In this document: piece by piece, positions 11,432-22,648 of the stretch
How the letters are laid out: each line of letters begins with the position of its first letter
Position numbering within the stretch: the stretch's first letter is position 1
Origin: Patiria miniata
Lineage: Eukaryota > Echinodermata > Asteroidea > Valvatida > Asterinidae
NCBI RefSeq assembly: GCF_015706575.1
Contig: NW_024037047.1
Location: 809,020 to 873,019, forward strand
Length of the DNA: 64,000 bases
Direction: 5' to 3'
Program-made: the position numbers and the translations under genes
The notes under the pieces: generated by a model
What the model saw: the letters and a program-made list of their open reading frames with translations, nothing else
Told to the model about the DNA's origin: nothing
Database searches by the model: none

Positions 11432-13394
11432 AAAGTAAGTTTCCAACCAGGATCAGGAGGATGTAAGTAGGCACTGGGATTAAGGTTGGCTGGCTGTGAA
11501 CAATGCCCTGGTGCTTGCCCGATCCGTTCAACCCGGACACAACTTGTGATTTCCGCGTAACCGGATTTGACTCTGGCGCAGCAAGTTAAAATACAACACG
11601 GAATCTCCTTGCACATCAAGGACCCGTATTATGCGAACATCCATATGCCATGTTTGCTTTAATTTTCATTTTGCTATTTTTGCGAAAACCATACGAGAAC
11701 TAATGTTGGGGGTCACAATTTTGTCTTCGAAAAAATTGAGCTTATAGTGAAAGTTGTGATACTAGCGGTTCGCACTGTGCGGACGTGTAAGAACATTTGT
11801 GAATTGGTACCACGCACGCAACATGTACGGTGCATTGAATATACACGACTTCAAATAAGTATGGATATACCACACAATGTCCACAACCAGCTTTTTTCGT
11901 CTTCCGTAAGACATAACGCTGATTTCCTTTCAATCAGACCTTTGTAATAGGATAAGTACACAATCCAAAACATGAAACTTTCGGGGATTTCAGGTTGTAA
12001 TTCCACTTTTAATTTTCCTGGAAGCCAAGCGAATACAACGCAGCTTTCGATTAGCCTCATTTTGTGGTTGCCTCGAATGTCAACCCAGCAGTATGCAAAC
12101 CCGAAGCTAATCGAACGCACCCTAGGGTCATATAAAGACTGGTCCCCGCTTGTAAATACAAATGCGTTCCGAATGATAGTAGAGAGTCGGAATCAGGCTA
12201 TGCATGTGAACTGGTTCCCACCCTCATTATTTTCGACCACGAAGAAGCTGTCCGCGATCATTGTAAGCACTTACATTTCCGCGTCACATCAGCGCTGGGA
12301 CGAAACAGGTTTTAGGGTCATTGCGTTTGAATGGTGAATTTTTTTTTTAACGAATTGAGGAATTTCAGAATTGTTTCATCACAAAGTAGCCTATATGAAA
12401 TTGGCTTTCCCTGTTTGGTGCTACATATTTTTTTTTTAAATATGAAATATTTTAAGGGTTTGGGTTCCGCTTTGTTGGTTCACCCTGTTGGCCTACGTTT
12501 AATGTACCTTCAATGTACTTTAACTAGACACCTGATGGCGTCATGATGACGAAAATCCTCGTGGACTATCTTCGGATGCTCGTATAAGTGTCTGCCAAGT
12601 TTGAAGTCGATCGGACTTTATATGAAAGTGCCAACGTGCCTGGTTGGGGAAAAAAACGTAGACAAATCCTATGACGAAGAGTCTTAAATGGAAAGGAAAG
12701 AAATATTAACAAAAACAAGAGTTGTCTCGGCGGATTTAACAGCTTATAAAGAGTTTGTTTTTCATCGAGAAAGCTGATTACGAGGTTACACACAGTCGTT
12801 CGTTCCTACGGGACGAGGGATTACGGCAAACAAATCCAAACAGCGCGTACTTACAGCTGTCTTCTGTAGAATAATACGTCACCGTTTTACCGAAGAGCGA
12901 CATAATATGTCAACAATTACCTTTTTTTTTCGATTTCGATTTTTTTTTTCTCAATATTTTGCTTTAAAACATTGTACTTAACCATTTTGACATGTTTCTG
13001 TAAGCAAAACATCATTAATTTCAAAATTACATTAATGATGCAAGTGGCAGAAATCCCAATAATTCCATTTTGCGTTTTCACGAAGAGCCACATACATTTT
13101 GGCCATTATGGAAAAACGCATTGAACAGATTAAGGGCCAAAATCTAGGAAACTTGAATTTTTTTTCACGAAGAGACGCATATCTTTACTAGTTAATTTTC
13201 ACTATTAACTACTGTATTAAGTCTAATTACTTGGTTCACGTAAAAATTCAGCTCTCATAAAACCATGTGAAGGTTTATTACTGCACAAATTTTCTGCAAA
13301 GTAGTATATTTTGCAGTTTTAAAATAGAAGAAACTTGTTTGCAATTATCTCCAAAACGCTTTTTCTTCAAAATCCACACATGTGGCTGTTCGTA
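11432..13394. other. Gap between the orphan exon and the duplicated unit
   Basis: AT-rich sequence. Open frames on both strands, such as 11972-12337, lack recognisable domains or good splice sites. No bounded mobile element could be supported. Confidence 0.4.
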
Positions 13395-13950
13395 AAAACG
13401 GTGACAAATAGGCATTACACTTTCTCCTTTTTTTCTTATAAGTTATCCGTCCGCGTAAAAATAAACAGAAACTAAGCAACAAGATTTATTATTAACCTCC
13501 AGCACACACTGTTATGCAAGTAACCTCTCGAGGATTGGCTCTGTACATTGATGAATGGCGCTGCCTATTTTGCCGCAAGTAACGAGATAATTATCCGGTT
13601 GAAATATATCATATTAAGTACACAACGCAAATCTGCTGTGCATTGACGTCCGCGGAGTCCTACCTCAAGCACATAATCGTCAGACCACCCACGTTCAAGA
13701 TAAACAATCAGCAACGACGTATTGGTCCATGGACATAGAGCATGCCCAGTCTTGTCAGGAACCGTCACGCGCACATTCTAACCAACTTCAATTTGTGCAC
13801 TGACGTTTGTTGTTCACTAGACTACACCTATGCTCTATAACACATTTAAACAAAAGTCTAAAGTCGGAAAACATCATTTTGCTTTTTACCAGGCTATCAA
13901 AGAACGATCAATCTTGTCTTTCGCTTACAGTGTAACAACTAAACAGTATA

Positions 13951-14003
13951 GCTGTTGAGCTACCAGGTAGCTGTTGAGCTACCAGGTAGCTGTTGAGCTA
14001 CCT
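13951..14003 (+). repeat. Three tandem palindromic units upstream of GPCR1
   Basis: AGCTGTTGAGCTACC is repeated three times at about 22-bp spacing. Adjacent units form the palindrome AGCTACCAGGTAGCT. The array ends about 65 bp before the GPCR1 ATG. Unit B has only one related word (AGCTGTTGACCAAGCTAACG, near 35950). It could be promoter or 5' UTR sequence. Confidence 0.6.
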
Positions 14004-14068
14004 GTCAACACTTGTTGTAGAAGTGCCTCGTGTTGAACAGATACAAGACTTTTAGCAAGACAGTGAAA

Positions 14069-15322
14069 ATGGCAGATACTAATGGGTCGTCTGTGACTTG
14101 GCCGTTCATTAGTAAGTTGGAGGTAACACGATGGGCAGAGTTTACGTTATGGCTAACCACGTTCTGCCTGGGTGTGCCCGCTAACCTTATGATCCTAGGT
14201 GTATGCTGCTCTCGAAGGCTCCGTACAACCACACAGATCTTCATCGCAGCACTGGCTACGGCCGATCTACTCATCTGTCTGCTTCGGCTTGTAGACGCGA
14301 TAGCCATAGCCTCTGTGTCTCATTACCTCGACTTCGACTCGGAAAGTGTCGTTTACTTCCTCAGTATGGGCTTGCTCTACACAACGGCCTTACTGATCAC
14401 GGCTATAGCGTTCGATCGCTTCGATACCGTCTGCCGCTCCCTCAATCGCCTTGTGACAATCAGACGAGCTAAGATCATCGCCGCTGCCTGCTTCGTGGCT
14501 GGGTATATCGGAGTCATACCCGAAGCTGCTTACAAACTGCACCAAGGCTTAGCCCTGCATCACCACGAAATTGACACGTTCCATCGCGCACTCTTGAAGT
14601 TCCTCCCGATTTGTATGTACATTCTGTCACTCACTGCGGTAACCATCCTGTACTCGGCCATTTTTATCTTTCTCCACAAACGCCAAAAGAACGTAGAACC
14701 AGAACTTACTCAACATCGTCTCCGTATCTGCGCCATCAGTGATCAAATACAACGCGAGGTTGCTCCATCAACCTCAGCTCCCCTCGGCACTATTGAGGAA
14801 CGTCAGCATGATTCTACTAGTACTGGCGCTGGCGGATCTGAAGGAGTCAAGAATGCCGCAAGATGTGCTTCGGGTTACCCATCCACAAGCACCAGCCGAG
14901 TTGGTGTTATCCAGGTAGGCACTGATGCACAGTCAATGGATAGTACCAGCTCACGCGCGAATAATCAGGAAGCTAAGAGGTTTAGGAAACCAGAAGCTGG
15001 TATCCACCATCCCACCGCACAGGGTAGACCACAACGTCGCAACATAGCCCAGTCTCGTATTACCAGGATGCTTTTCATAGCTACCTTCATGCTCTTCATA
15101 CTTTGGCTGCCTTACTTAACCCTCAGGATCTACGCCTTAGGGAGCCTGTACGTAGACTTCCTCAAGTCCTCCCACCACGCAAGTGTAGTAGCTGCAATGC
15201 TTGTTTTCCGTGACGTCGTATATCTCAACAGCGTCATTAACGTGTTTGTCTATGGTTTGGCAAATAAGCGCTTTCGTGAGGATTGCAACGTGATTGTTCG
15301 AAAGTTACGACAGCGATTTTAA
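14069..15322 (+). CDS. Class A (rhodopsin-like) GPCR, copy 1
   Basis: This is a single-exon frame of 417 residues. The ATG at 14069 is chosen because it is conserved in the paralogue at 36050; the frame continues upstream only through non-ATG codons. The N-terminus has an N-glycosylation site (NGSS). Seven hydrophobic segments are visible. TM2 has ALATADLL, TM3 ends in D116-R117-F118 (DRY type), TM6 has FILWLPY, and TM7 has NVFVYGLANKRFR (an NPxxY variant with Val for Pro). The third intracellular loop is long (about 120 residues) and rich in Ser and Thr. Cysteines for the usual TM3-ECL2 disulfide are not evident. The ligand is unknown. Intronless, tandem GPCRs of this kind are common in lineage-specific expansions of echinoderms. 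Confidence 0.9.
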   Translation: MADTNGSSVTWPFISKLEVTRWAEFTLWLTTFCLGVPANLMILGVCCSRRLRTTTQIFIAALATADLLICLLRLVDAIAIASVSHYLDFDSESVVYFLSMGLLYTTALLITAIAFDRFDTVCRSLNRLVTIRRAKIIAAACFVAGYIGVIPEAAYKLHQGLALHHHEIDTFHRALLKFLPICMYILSLTAVTILYSAIFIFLHKRQKNVEPELTQHRLRICAISDQIQREVAPSTSAPLGTIEERQHDSTSTGAGGSEGVKNAARCASGYPSTSTSRVGVIQVGTDAQSMDSTSSRANNQEAKRFRKPEAGIHHPTAQGRPQRRNIAQSRITRMLFIATFMLFILWLPYLTLRIYALGSLYVDFLKSSHHASVVAAMLVFRDVVYLNSVINVFVYGLANKRFREDCNVIVRKLRQRF

Positions 15323-15905
15323 AGGTAGAGCATAAAGACCATTTGCGTCTATCCAAAAAGTATTCCTTCTAATATGCTGTCATTTTGAAAAAAAAAATAT
15401 TACGATCTTTCCTAAAGATATGTCAATTGACACATTTCTGGAAAGTTGCGTTGGCGGTTTGTTTTATAATTGGGCGAATCTGTGAATGGGTGGGATGGAG
15501 CGCGTTTACATAGCACACGCGCGCGCGGTTGATATTATGAGCGAGAATCGTCAGTTCAGTGTGTGACATCCATTGAGTTGTGAAATCACTTGAGTTTTAT
15601 TCTTAAATCATTCAAAAATGAAATTCATGTAAAAGTATTTTTTTTAATCACATGATTCGCTCCTAGGTAAGAGTTTTCAAAAGGATTTTGACCCAACTTT
15701 AATAGACTGATGTTATCTTGTGGTGTATTCGATGAAGTATGCTCTCCTGACAGTTGATGTGTTCAGGTTGGCTACACTGTGATCAAATTCCCAATGGGTG
15801 CTGTATGCAAATTGTTGATCCATGCATAGATGCAAAGTGTGTTACATAGCCTATTCCTAAAAAGGGTTTAAAGAAGAGGTGTCCAGACAGTCATCTAGTT
15901 ACATG

Positions 15906-16242
15906 ACAGGGGTGAGTCAAAAAGCGAAACCCAGATGTCGGGACCATTTTTAGTGAAGATCTGCATATAGCACTTTCTAAATCAATGTAAATTGTTTTCG
16001 TTTCGCTGAAAGAACACTTAGCTTTTTTGTAATCTGTGAACAGAACTCCAAAAGGTGTTTGTGTTTAAAATTCCGTAACTTGAAAAGTACGCGAGTGATT
16101 TGAATGACTCTTGTACTAAAAGAAAGCTTATGAATTGGACTTTCTAATAATTTTCATTATTTTAGGTATGGAAAGTGCTTCATGCAGAACTTACTTTAAA
16201 ATGGTCCCAATATTTTGGTTTCTTTTTTTTTAATCAGCCTGT
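15906..16242. mobile_element. Mariner-like MITE with CAGGGGTGAGTC end
   Basis: The left end is ACAGGGGTGAGTCAAAAAG. The right end reads, in reverse, ACAGGCTGATTAAAAAAAAAG, and both continue into a related GGGACCATTTT segment. The right half is similar to 55000-55243. It is non-coding and diverged. Confidence 0.6.
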
Positions 16243-16697
16243 ACAAATAGCAAACTTCTCTGAACAGAAATAACACTTCAACAGACCAACAAACTTAGTG
16301 GTTCCTTCACTCAGTTTCAGTGCTTCACAATTTCATAAATCCCTCGAATAAAGTAAAGCTATAGTATAACGGCTGATTTCTCTCTTCTTAGGAACAGGTA
16401 ATTTAATTAAACGAAATCTTTGGGAGTAGAGAGCTGATACATGAAAGGAACATATTTCTACAATCGGAAAACGTATGACTGGTAATGGCCCTCCGCGCGA
16501 ATATGAAAAATACGATGATAATACTCGCACTTCTATCCTTAATACTCCTGGTGATGAATGCCTAGTACTTAACATTACAGAAGAGTTCATTAAAAGCAAT
16601 TATCAATTTCAGTTGGGAAAATAACAGGTCTGGATGGCATTAGTGTAAAATAAATAAAAAGACCTGTCGTATATTACCAAATGTTTACTCCATATAC

Positions 16698-17211
16698 TTG
16701 AAGGGAAGATACATCATTTGCTTTTGCCGTAATTTTCAGAAATGGATGGAATTGGGGGGTTGGAAATATATAGCAAATATAGTTACACTGACTTTGTTGA
16801 GGTTTTGGGTTCGAAAATGCTATAAAAACCAAGAAAAACAATCATTTTCTGTAGTCTGGTTCCCTGACTCCATATAAGAAGAAACAGAGCAGTTTACATA
16901 TATTGGGGAATTGTAAGGTCAGGGAACCAGTCTAGCTGGCTTGTACCCGTTCATAGGTGTGTAATCGATTGCAAACAAGTGCGATGGTCAATTGGGGCCA
17001 GTATTTGAAAAAAAAGCCGGTTTTTTCCAACGCTGGTCGGCGTTGGAAATTGATACAAACATACCACTTTTCTTGAAAATGACAGTATATCAGGTGCCAT
17101 GATTTTACAGGATGCTTTACACTGTCATTCACTAACAGTCCAGCAAGGTATTTCAAAATGATTTGGTAGTTTTATTTTTTGATGTTTGCAAATGTTGTAT
17201 TTTCCCTTTAA
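16698..17211. mobile_element. T2/Kolobok-like MITE, copy A
   Basis: It is bounded by TTGAAGGGAAGATACATCAT on the left and TTTTCCCTTTAA on the right. Near-identical copies at 49010-49538 and 57908-58428 show intact TTAAAGGGAA ends. TTAA with TTAAAGGRR termini is the signature described for Xenopus T2 MITEs (Kolobok superfamily). An internal inverted motif around GTCAGGGAACCAGTCTAG pairs with the GACTGGTTCCCTGAC type words upstream. It is non-coding. Confidence 0.8.
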
Positions 17212-17249
17212 CCTCTCCATAAGATGTGAGCAATATCTTAAAAACTAGA

Positions 17250-18010
17250 AACACGATTTGGTAACACCAATTCACAAGGGAGGAGGCAAACGTAGTACAT
17301 CAAGTAATTATCGACCTATTTCTATACTGTCAGTTGTCTGTAGGGTTTTAGAAAGATCGGTGCGCTCAGCAGCATATACTTACTTTGATGAAAACAATGT
17401 GATCCCAAGTTGACAATCAGGATATTTGCACTCAACACTGAGCACACTAAACGAGTGTTTTCATGCGCTAAATATGTCAACTTGATTTATCAGTTAATTT
17501 AAGTAAAACATAGGTGGTCGTTCTGCGTCTGTAAATATTTCTGATCTTAGGCACACTTTATTAATTATTCCAGTGATTTGCCATCTTTTATCCCCCCAAA
17601 ATGTAGTGTATGTGCAGATGACTCCACTTTAACGTGCTCCTCCAATGTTTATGAAATAGAAATGAACCTAGATGATTCAGCTGAATACAGCTCTTGATAG
17701 AATTCACAATCGGTGCGTAAGAAACAAATTTATATAAGATGTCATAAAAAATGCACATGCATGGTTATTGGTTCAGGTTGGAAAATTGAACTAAACGTGT
17801 ACATTGCTGATAGTCCAATTGTGGAAACGAGATCTTGTAAACGCTTTCGAGTTGATGTTCAAGTTAAACATAAAGTTCGGGCACACTCGTGAAACACGTT
17901 AAAAAAAGTTTCGTCTAAATTGGGTGTGTTAAACCTAATTCGCGATTGTATTCCCCAAAGTAGCCTGCACACACTGTTTTGTATATAAGCTTAGTTATGC
18001 CAAATAAAGT
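17250..18010 (+). pseudogene. LINE reverse-transcriptase fossil
   Basis: Frames at 17250-17390 read VTPIHKGGGKRSTSSNYRPI and then SILSVVCRVLER, which are RT motifs of CR1/Rex-like LINEs. Frames at 17560-17690 read DLPSFI and CADDSTL (the YADD box, Cys for Tyr). 17760-17990 matches the part after the catalytic box (MVIGSGWKIELNVYIADS). The middle of the RT is deleted, and stop codons and frame changes occur. The last segment is shared with 38095-38370, so the insertion predates the tandem duplication. Confidence 0.75.
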
Positions 18011-18339
18011 GACGTTATGATGACGTCATCTCATGTCATGTCATGTCATGTGATGTCAAATTAAAGATGCATTTTAAGGCTCACAGTTTAAGAACTATTC
18101 GATGATTTGGTTGTGACTTGGAATGTGCGCAAAACGGGATGTGTTGGAGATTAAAGTTTAAGTGACGTCATGGGATTTCACCACATGTCATGTGGTGTCA
18201 CATAAAAGGTGCGTTTTCAAAGGTCTATATCTACGGAACTATTACGTGCAATTTGTTTCTAAAGGTTCCATTTATTTAAATATATTTATATGTTAATGCC
18301 TGGTGTCACTGACGCAACATTGATGTTGTATTTCAACAT

Positions 18340-18665
18340 TGTGCTATCTTCCGAACTACACATCTGACCACGAAGCGAGGTGGCGCAGAACGCAGCTGTG
18401 CCGTTGTATTCTGAATTCAGGATAACGAAATACTGACTCACTGGTGGTTTTGCGCGTGCCGATGTGAGGCTTTGAACGTTCAACCAATAAAGCGGTAAAA
18501 GGCGCCGAATTTCATAGGAGTCCAAATTTGGTGTGACACTGGAAAAGTGTGTAAGGCCAGCCAGCCGGTCTTCATCAACCGTTTTAAATCGGCCACAATG
18601 ACGGGCTCTCGACCAATAGGAATGGGTAAACTGTCTTAGGTATTTATGAACTTATTATATTGTAA
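18340..18665. repeat. Dispersed CCAAT-containing repeat, copy 1
   Basis: It is about 75-80% similar to 62455-62745 in the same orientation. Shared words include TTCAACCAAT, GTGACACTGGAAAAGTGT, GGCTCTCGACCAATAGGAAT and AGGTATTTATGAA. There is no coding potential, and the ends and origin are unclear. Confidence 0.6.
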
Positions 18666-19140
18666 ATTATACATGTAGTGATCAGATCTGTATGCAGGGC
18701 CCCAACGGAAACCAGCGTTAAACTATTTGGGCATACCATGGGTTAGGAAATGTAAATAGATGAATTGGCATAAACCAAAAAAACCACCAATACAATTGAC
18801 AATAATGAAGATTTAAAAGTTGCATTTGTTGCAGGTGTGCATTTTTGAGGAATGAGGTAATATAAAATATCAACCCCTGTTAATTATACATAGAAGTGCA
18901 ATGTATTGTTAGTCGGTTGTATTTGGTCGCTGTAAAAAATGTAATATAAAAGAACGTGTTCATGCTATTGTAATTAAAATGTGTTGAAAAGCGTAAAATA
19001 ACTATGAATGCCCAAATTTAATTTAGTATAACGGATATATCCAATAACTTATATAAGATTTCAGTAACATTTGTTCAAAATTGGCACTGCATGCGTGATT
19101 AAATACCAATTAATTCACCAGCAAATTGACTGTAAAGTTA

Positions 19141-19203
19141 GTTTTCATTGTGACATGTTTATTGTCATATTAGTTTTCATTGTGACATGTTTATTGTCAT
19201 ATT
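19141..19203 (+). repeat. 32-bp tandem duplication
   Basis: Two adjacent units start TTAGTTTTCATTGTGACATG. Unit B has a single diverged version near 41550, so the doubling is specific to unit A. Confidence 0.7.
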
Positions 19204-19496
19204 TGATATCTGAGGATTGGGCAGACTGACACACCCAACATCACTTTTTGAACCCCCTTCCCCGATCTTTTTCTCAGTTTCTTTTAATAAACACTCTTTC
19301 GTATTTCCTTCAAACATGACGGCCATACAACAAAGAAGCAAAAGTAATCAAGAAAACTGTGAAAAATGAGAGATCAACCATTTTGGACTTTGGGCTTCGA
19401 ATTCCAATGTCTGGTTATATATGGAGGCAGGGTAGGCCGGGGTGGGGTGGCCAAGGATGTCTGAAAAAAAGAGGGTTCGAGTATTTGTTTTGTTTA

Positions 19497-21043
19497 TGTA
19501 GGGGCACGACATTTTATAATAGCACACCCAAGGTCAGCCGGTTAATTAGTGGGACTGGCAAGGTTATTTGTGACACCTATCTGGGGTCGTATATCTACGC
19601 CTCACTAGTTAGTTCCAAGTTATTGGTTAAGAATGCATTATTGGATTCTTCCCAGGGACAAACTTTGTCGAGAAGCTTGTTTATATCATTCAAAAGACAC
19701 ACTTGTGTTAATTGGTAGTACCTGAGAGATAAAGTCGATAGGCGACGGATATTTTGTGAATGGCGGAATAATTACGTTTCGGGCCGATTCACCCAGGCAC
19801 GTCGTTGCGGCCTCTTGCCGTGCGTGCTTCTTGCTGTCGCAGGTGAGACTTTCTCTCCTCAAATGTGTCCATTTTACAACTGCTTCTCGATATTGTTTCA
19901 TTGTCTCAATATGTTAAACTGGTGCATTATTATGTGCAGATAACTTTCATAGGGGCAATAGACATGAATATGTGTGATTTTAGGGATGCTGTACTCGCAA
20001 CAAAGTTTATAACTTTTGGCCAGTGGGCGCGCAGCGGGTCATAATAATATGCATGTAGTGTATTGCGCAATGGCGCCCATGTGTCGTTACTGTACATGTA
20101 CAATGTCGCTTCTTGCTGTTGTGTGTACAACGTACGTGTGTTGTTGGGGCACTGCGCTGTGTGTTACTGAACGCGTGCTAGCTTCAGCGCGATGGCGCTG
20201 TATTATTGGGGCACTGCGCTGCGTGTGGCAAGGCTCACTAACTATTTTAGGCGCTTAATTACACAGATTGGGTGAATCTCTTTTTCCCTTTTATTGTATT
20301 GGTCTTTACACACTCCACTGTAAACTTGTGTATAGAGCATTGTTATTAGTGTCATTTTATAAATACACTCATGTTGAATTTGACATGTACCTTGCATTTT
20401 ATAGACCTTGCCGACTACTCATAGATTTCGAGCAGTGTCTTCATAATATTATGTCATGGGCTCCGTCTAAACCTCATTGGACACTGTAGCTATACTACCT
20501 TGAGCACTACTCGTCACATTATTCACCATTATTCACCACCCCATCTTATATCAGGGTAAGCTTGTGAATTCTAGGTGTCGATTTATATTGCATAATTTCC
20601 AGCCTTTTTGAGGAGGAAATAGGAATTATATTATTCATGAGTACATGTATTGCATGTATAATCACTGTTTTACTTGGCAATGTCATCGCGTCTAGTAGCC
20701 AACAAGCTAAATTGCGCGGTGGATTTATACAGCTCTGTTATACACACATCCATTTGAAAGTGTATTGTACATTGTTTATTTTTGGAAAATGTATAATCGA
20801 CAAACTGGTGAGACTGAGTGTATAGTTTTGACAAACAACTGACGCTTATTGTTTATTCTATCTTTTATTAACAGGGTTTTTTTTATTGGGATTGTATATC
20901 ATTGACGTACATCAGATGGAATAAAATTTAATCAAGCATTGTATATAAGAGTGCTGCGTCCAAGTTTCTTCGGGCTCCCTATCCACCTCATCGTAGATGG
21001 ACCACCAGCCTTGGATTGTCCCAGGGTCGACCATACTACTACA
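19497..21043 (+). repeat. 5' LTR
   Basis: It begins TGTAGGGGCACGAC and ends ACTACTACA. A TATAAATA box lies at 20358-20365 and an AATAAA poly(A) signal at 20920-20925, a plausible U3-R-U5 layout. It matches 28584-30130 at a constant offset of 9087 bp. The small open frames inside are not genes. Confidence 0.95.
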
Positions 21044-21048
21044 GAAAA

Positions 21049-21066
21049 TGGCGTCGTAGACAGGAT
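21049..21066 (+). other. Primer-binding-site candidate
   Basis: TGGCGTCGTAGACAGGAT starts five bases after the 5' LTR. TGG is the expected complement of a tRNA CCA end. The priming tRNA was not identified. Confidence 0.5.
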
Positions 21067-21575
21067 ACAGGGGCTCTAGTCGACGCAAGAGCATCAAGAT
21101 AACATTGTTTATATTTGGAACAAAAAAACCTCTGATATATATAAATTTATCAGTCTCAGTGGTGTAAAAAAAAAAAAATTGGTTGGTGCTCAGATTTAGC
21201 TGTCTATTTCAAAGGCATTGTATGACATCATTCGAATTCTATGTTTATGTAAATGATTTATAGTGTTGCAGGTCACTTATGTAGTTTGGAGTAGTGAATA
21301 AAAGAACACCTTTATACAAGTATAATAATTAGGTGTATTTGAACAAAGCAGGATCTGGGGAGTTTATCATTAGGTGCATCCAGATTCTAACGCTCGAAAT
21401 AAGTGAGTCAATTCTGTTCCTGTTGAGAAAAAAAAAACAGCAGGTCAGGTGTAAAGTTTTGTCGAGTAGCCACTATTTGCTCCTGGTGTCACTGGTGGAG
21501 GTTACCCTGTGATTGGGATTTCTAAATTTTTGATTGTATAGCCTGAATATTTTTCTGTCGAGTCTGGTTCTTACC

Positions 21576-22640
21576 ATGGCAATGCCGGAAGGTTTGGCTG
21601 ACGTCATTGCTCAGTCCAACAAGGCCTTGGCCGAAACGTTGGCAGGAGCTTTTCAAAACCTAAGATATCAGCGGGCTCCGACCATCAGATTAGCTAAATT
21701 CAATGGAGTGCCGCGCAAATCGGGTGATCAGACATTAAGGGAGTGGCTCGGTGATTTAGATACCTACGCGAGACAACTAGGTCTCTCGGGAAAAGAGTTG
21801 GTTAGCACGGCTATAGACCACCTGGGGGGTGAGGCCAAGGAGGAGGTCCTCTGCTGTCCTGCAACAGAAAAAGAGAATTTTGAAGGACTCTCGGCGCTAC
21901 TGTTGCGTAGGTTTGGCTCTCCGGAGTCTGTTCAGTCACTTAATGCTTCCTTTTACAGTCGTGTCCAGGAAGATGGTGAAACCTTGGCGGAGTATAGCAG
22001 GGCTCTTATGCGTCTGTATGGCAAAATAGAGTCGACCGCTGAGGGATCCCATGAAAAGGGAGCTGTTGTCCAGTTGAAGGAGAAGGCCCTGAGGGAACAA
22101 CTAATTCGAGGTGTTCGAGATGTTTCAGTACGGAGAGAGCTTCGGAAGTTGACCTTGGACCGTCCAGATGTCTCTTTCTATGATTTGCGAGAATTGGCTC
22201 TGAGTCTGCTTGCTGATGCCGACGAGGTTCCTGAGGAAGTAGACCTGCGCGCAGTCGAAAAGGGGCGAAGCCGAAACCCAGGTGGAGCAACAGGGTCTAC
22301 GTCTACCCATAATTCTGGTGTAGATAATCAAAAGTTGCTGTCAGAGCTACTGGAAGGACAGAAACAACTTCAGACAGCTGTCCAGTTACTGGTCCAGCAG
22401 CAGACTCAGATGAGTACTCAGCTGCAGAGTGTTTCAAACTCACTGCAGTCCTGCGTCATCAAGTCTCAGGCCCAGGAGCGAAGGAAGAACAACCGGAACC
22501 CAGTGACTTGCACCTTCTGCCACAAACAAGGGCACTCAGAAGAGAAATGCTACGCTAAAAAGCGAGCCCAAGACGCCAGCAACAAAGAAGTAACATCGGG
22601 GCAGGCTTCCCCATCGGGAAACGCCCTGCCTCCGTCTTAA
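21576..22640 (+). CDS. gag: Gag protein of the LTR element
   Basis: The frame has 354 residues from an ATG in an excellent context (ACCATGG). The first 200 residues resemble the retrotransposon Gag/capsid domain (LREWLGDLDTYARQLGLSG, then a YSRALMRLYG helix). A Gln-rich stretch follows. One CCHC zinc knuckle (CTFCHKQGHSEEKC) near the C-terminus would bind RNA. The role is to form the particle that packages element RNA. Confidence 0.9.
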   Translation: MAMPEGLADVIAQSNKALAETLAGAFQNLRYQRAPTIRLAKFNGVPRKSGDQTLREWLGDLDTYARQLGLSGKELVSTAIDHLGGEAKEEVLCCPATEKENFEGLSALLLRRFGSPESVQSLNASFYSRVQEDGETLAEYSRALMRLYGKIESTAEGSHEKGAVVQLKEKALREQLIRGVRDVSVRRELRKLTLDRPDVSFYDLRELALSLLADADEVPEEVDLRAVEKGRSRNPGGATGSTSTHNSGVDNQKLLSELLEGQKQLQTAVQLLVQQQTQMSTQLQSVSNSLQSCVIKSQAQERRKNNRNPVTCTFCHKQGHSEEKCYAKKRAQDASNKEVTSGQASPSGNALPPS

Positions 22641-22648
22641 AGGGCACT

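Noticed and set aside
14030-14068. Longer GPCR1 and gag or third-ORF starts upstream of the chosen ATGs
   Set aside because: The extra codons begin at GTG or TTG, unlikely starts in an animal genome. The chosen ATGs are conserved, in good context or behind a splice site.
19686-20825. Small open frames repeated at 28773-29912
   Set aside because: They lie inside the LTRs and repeat because the LTRs match. None has a recognisable domain.
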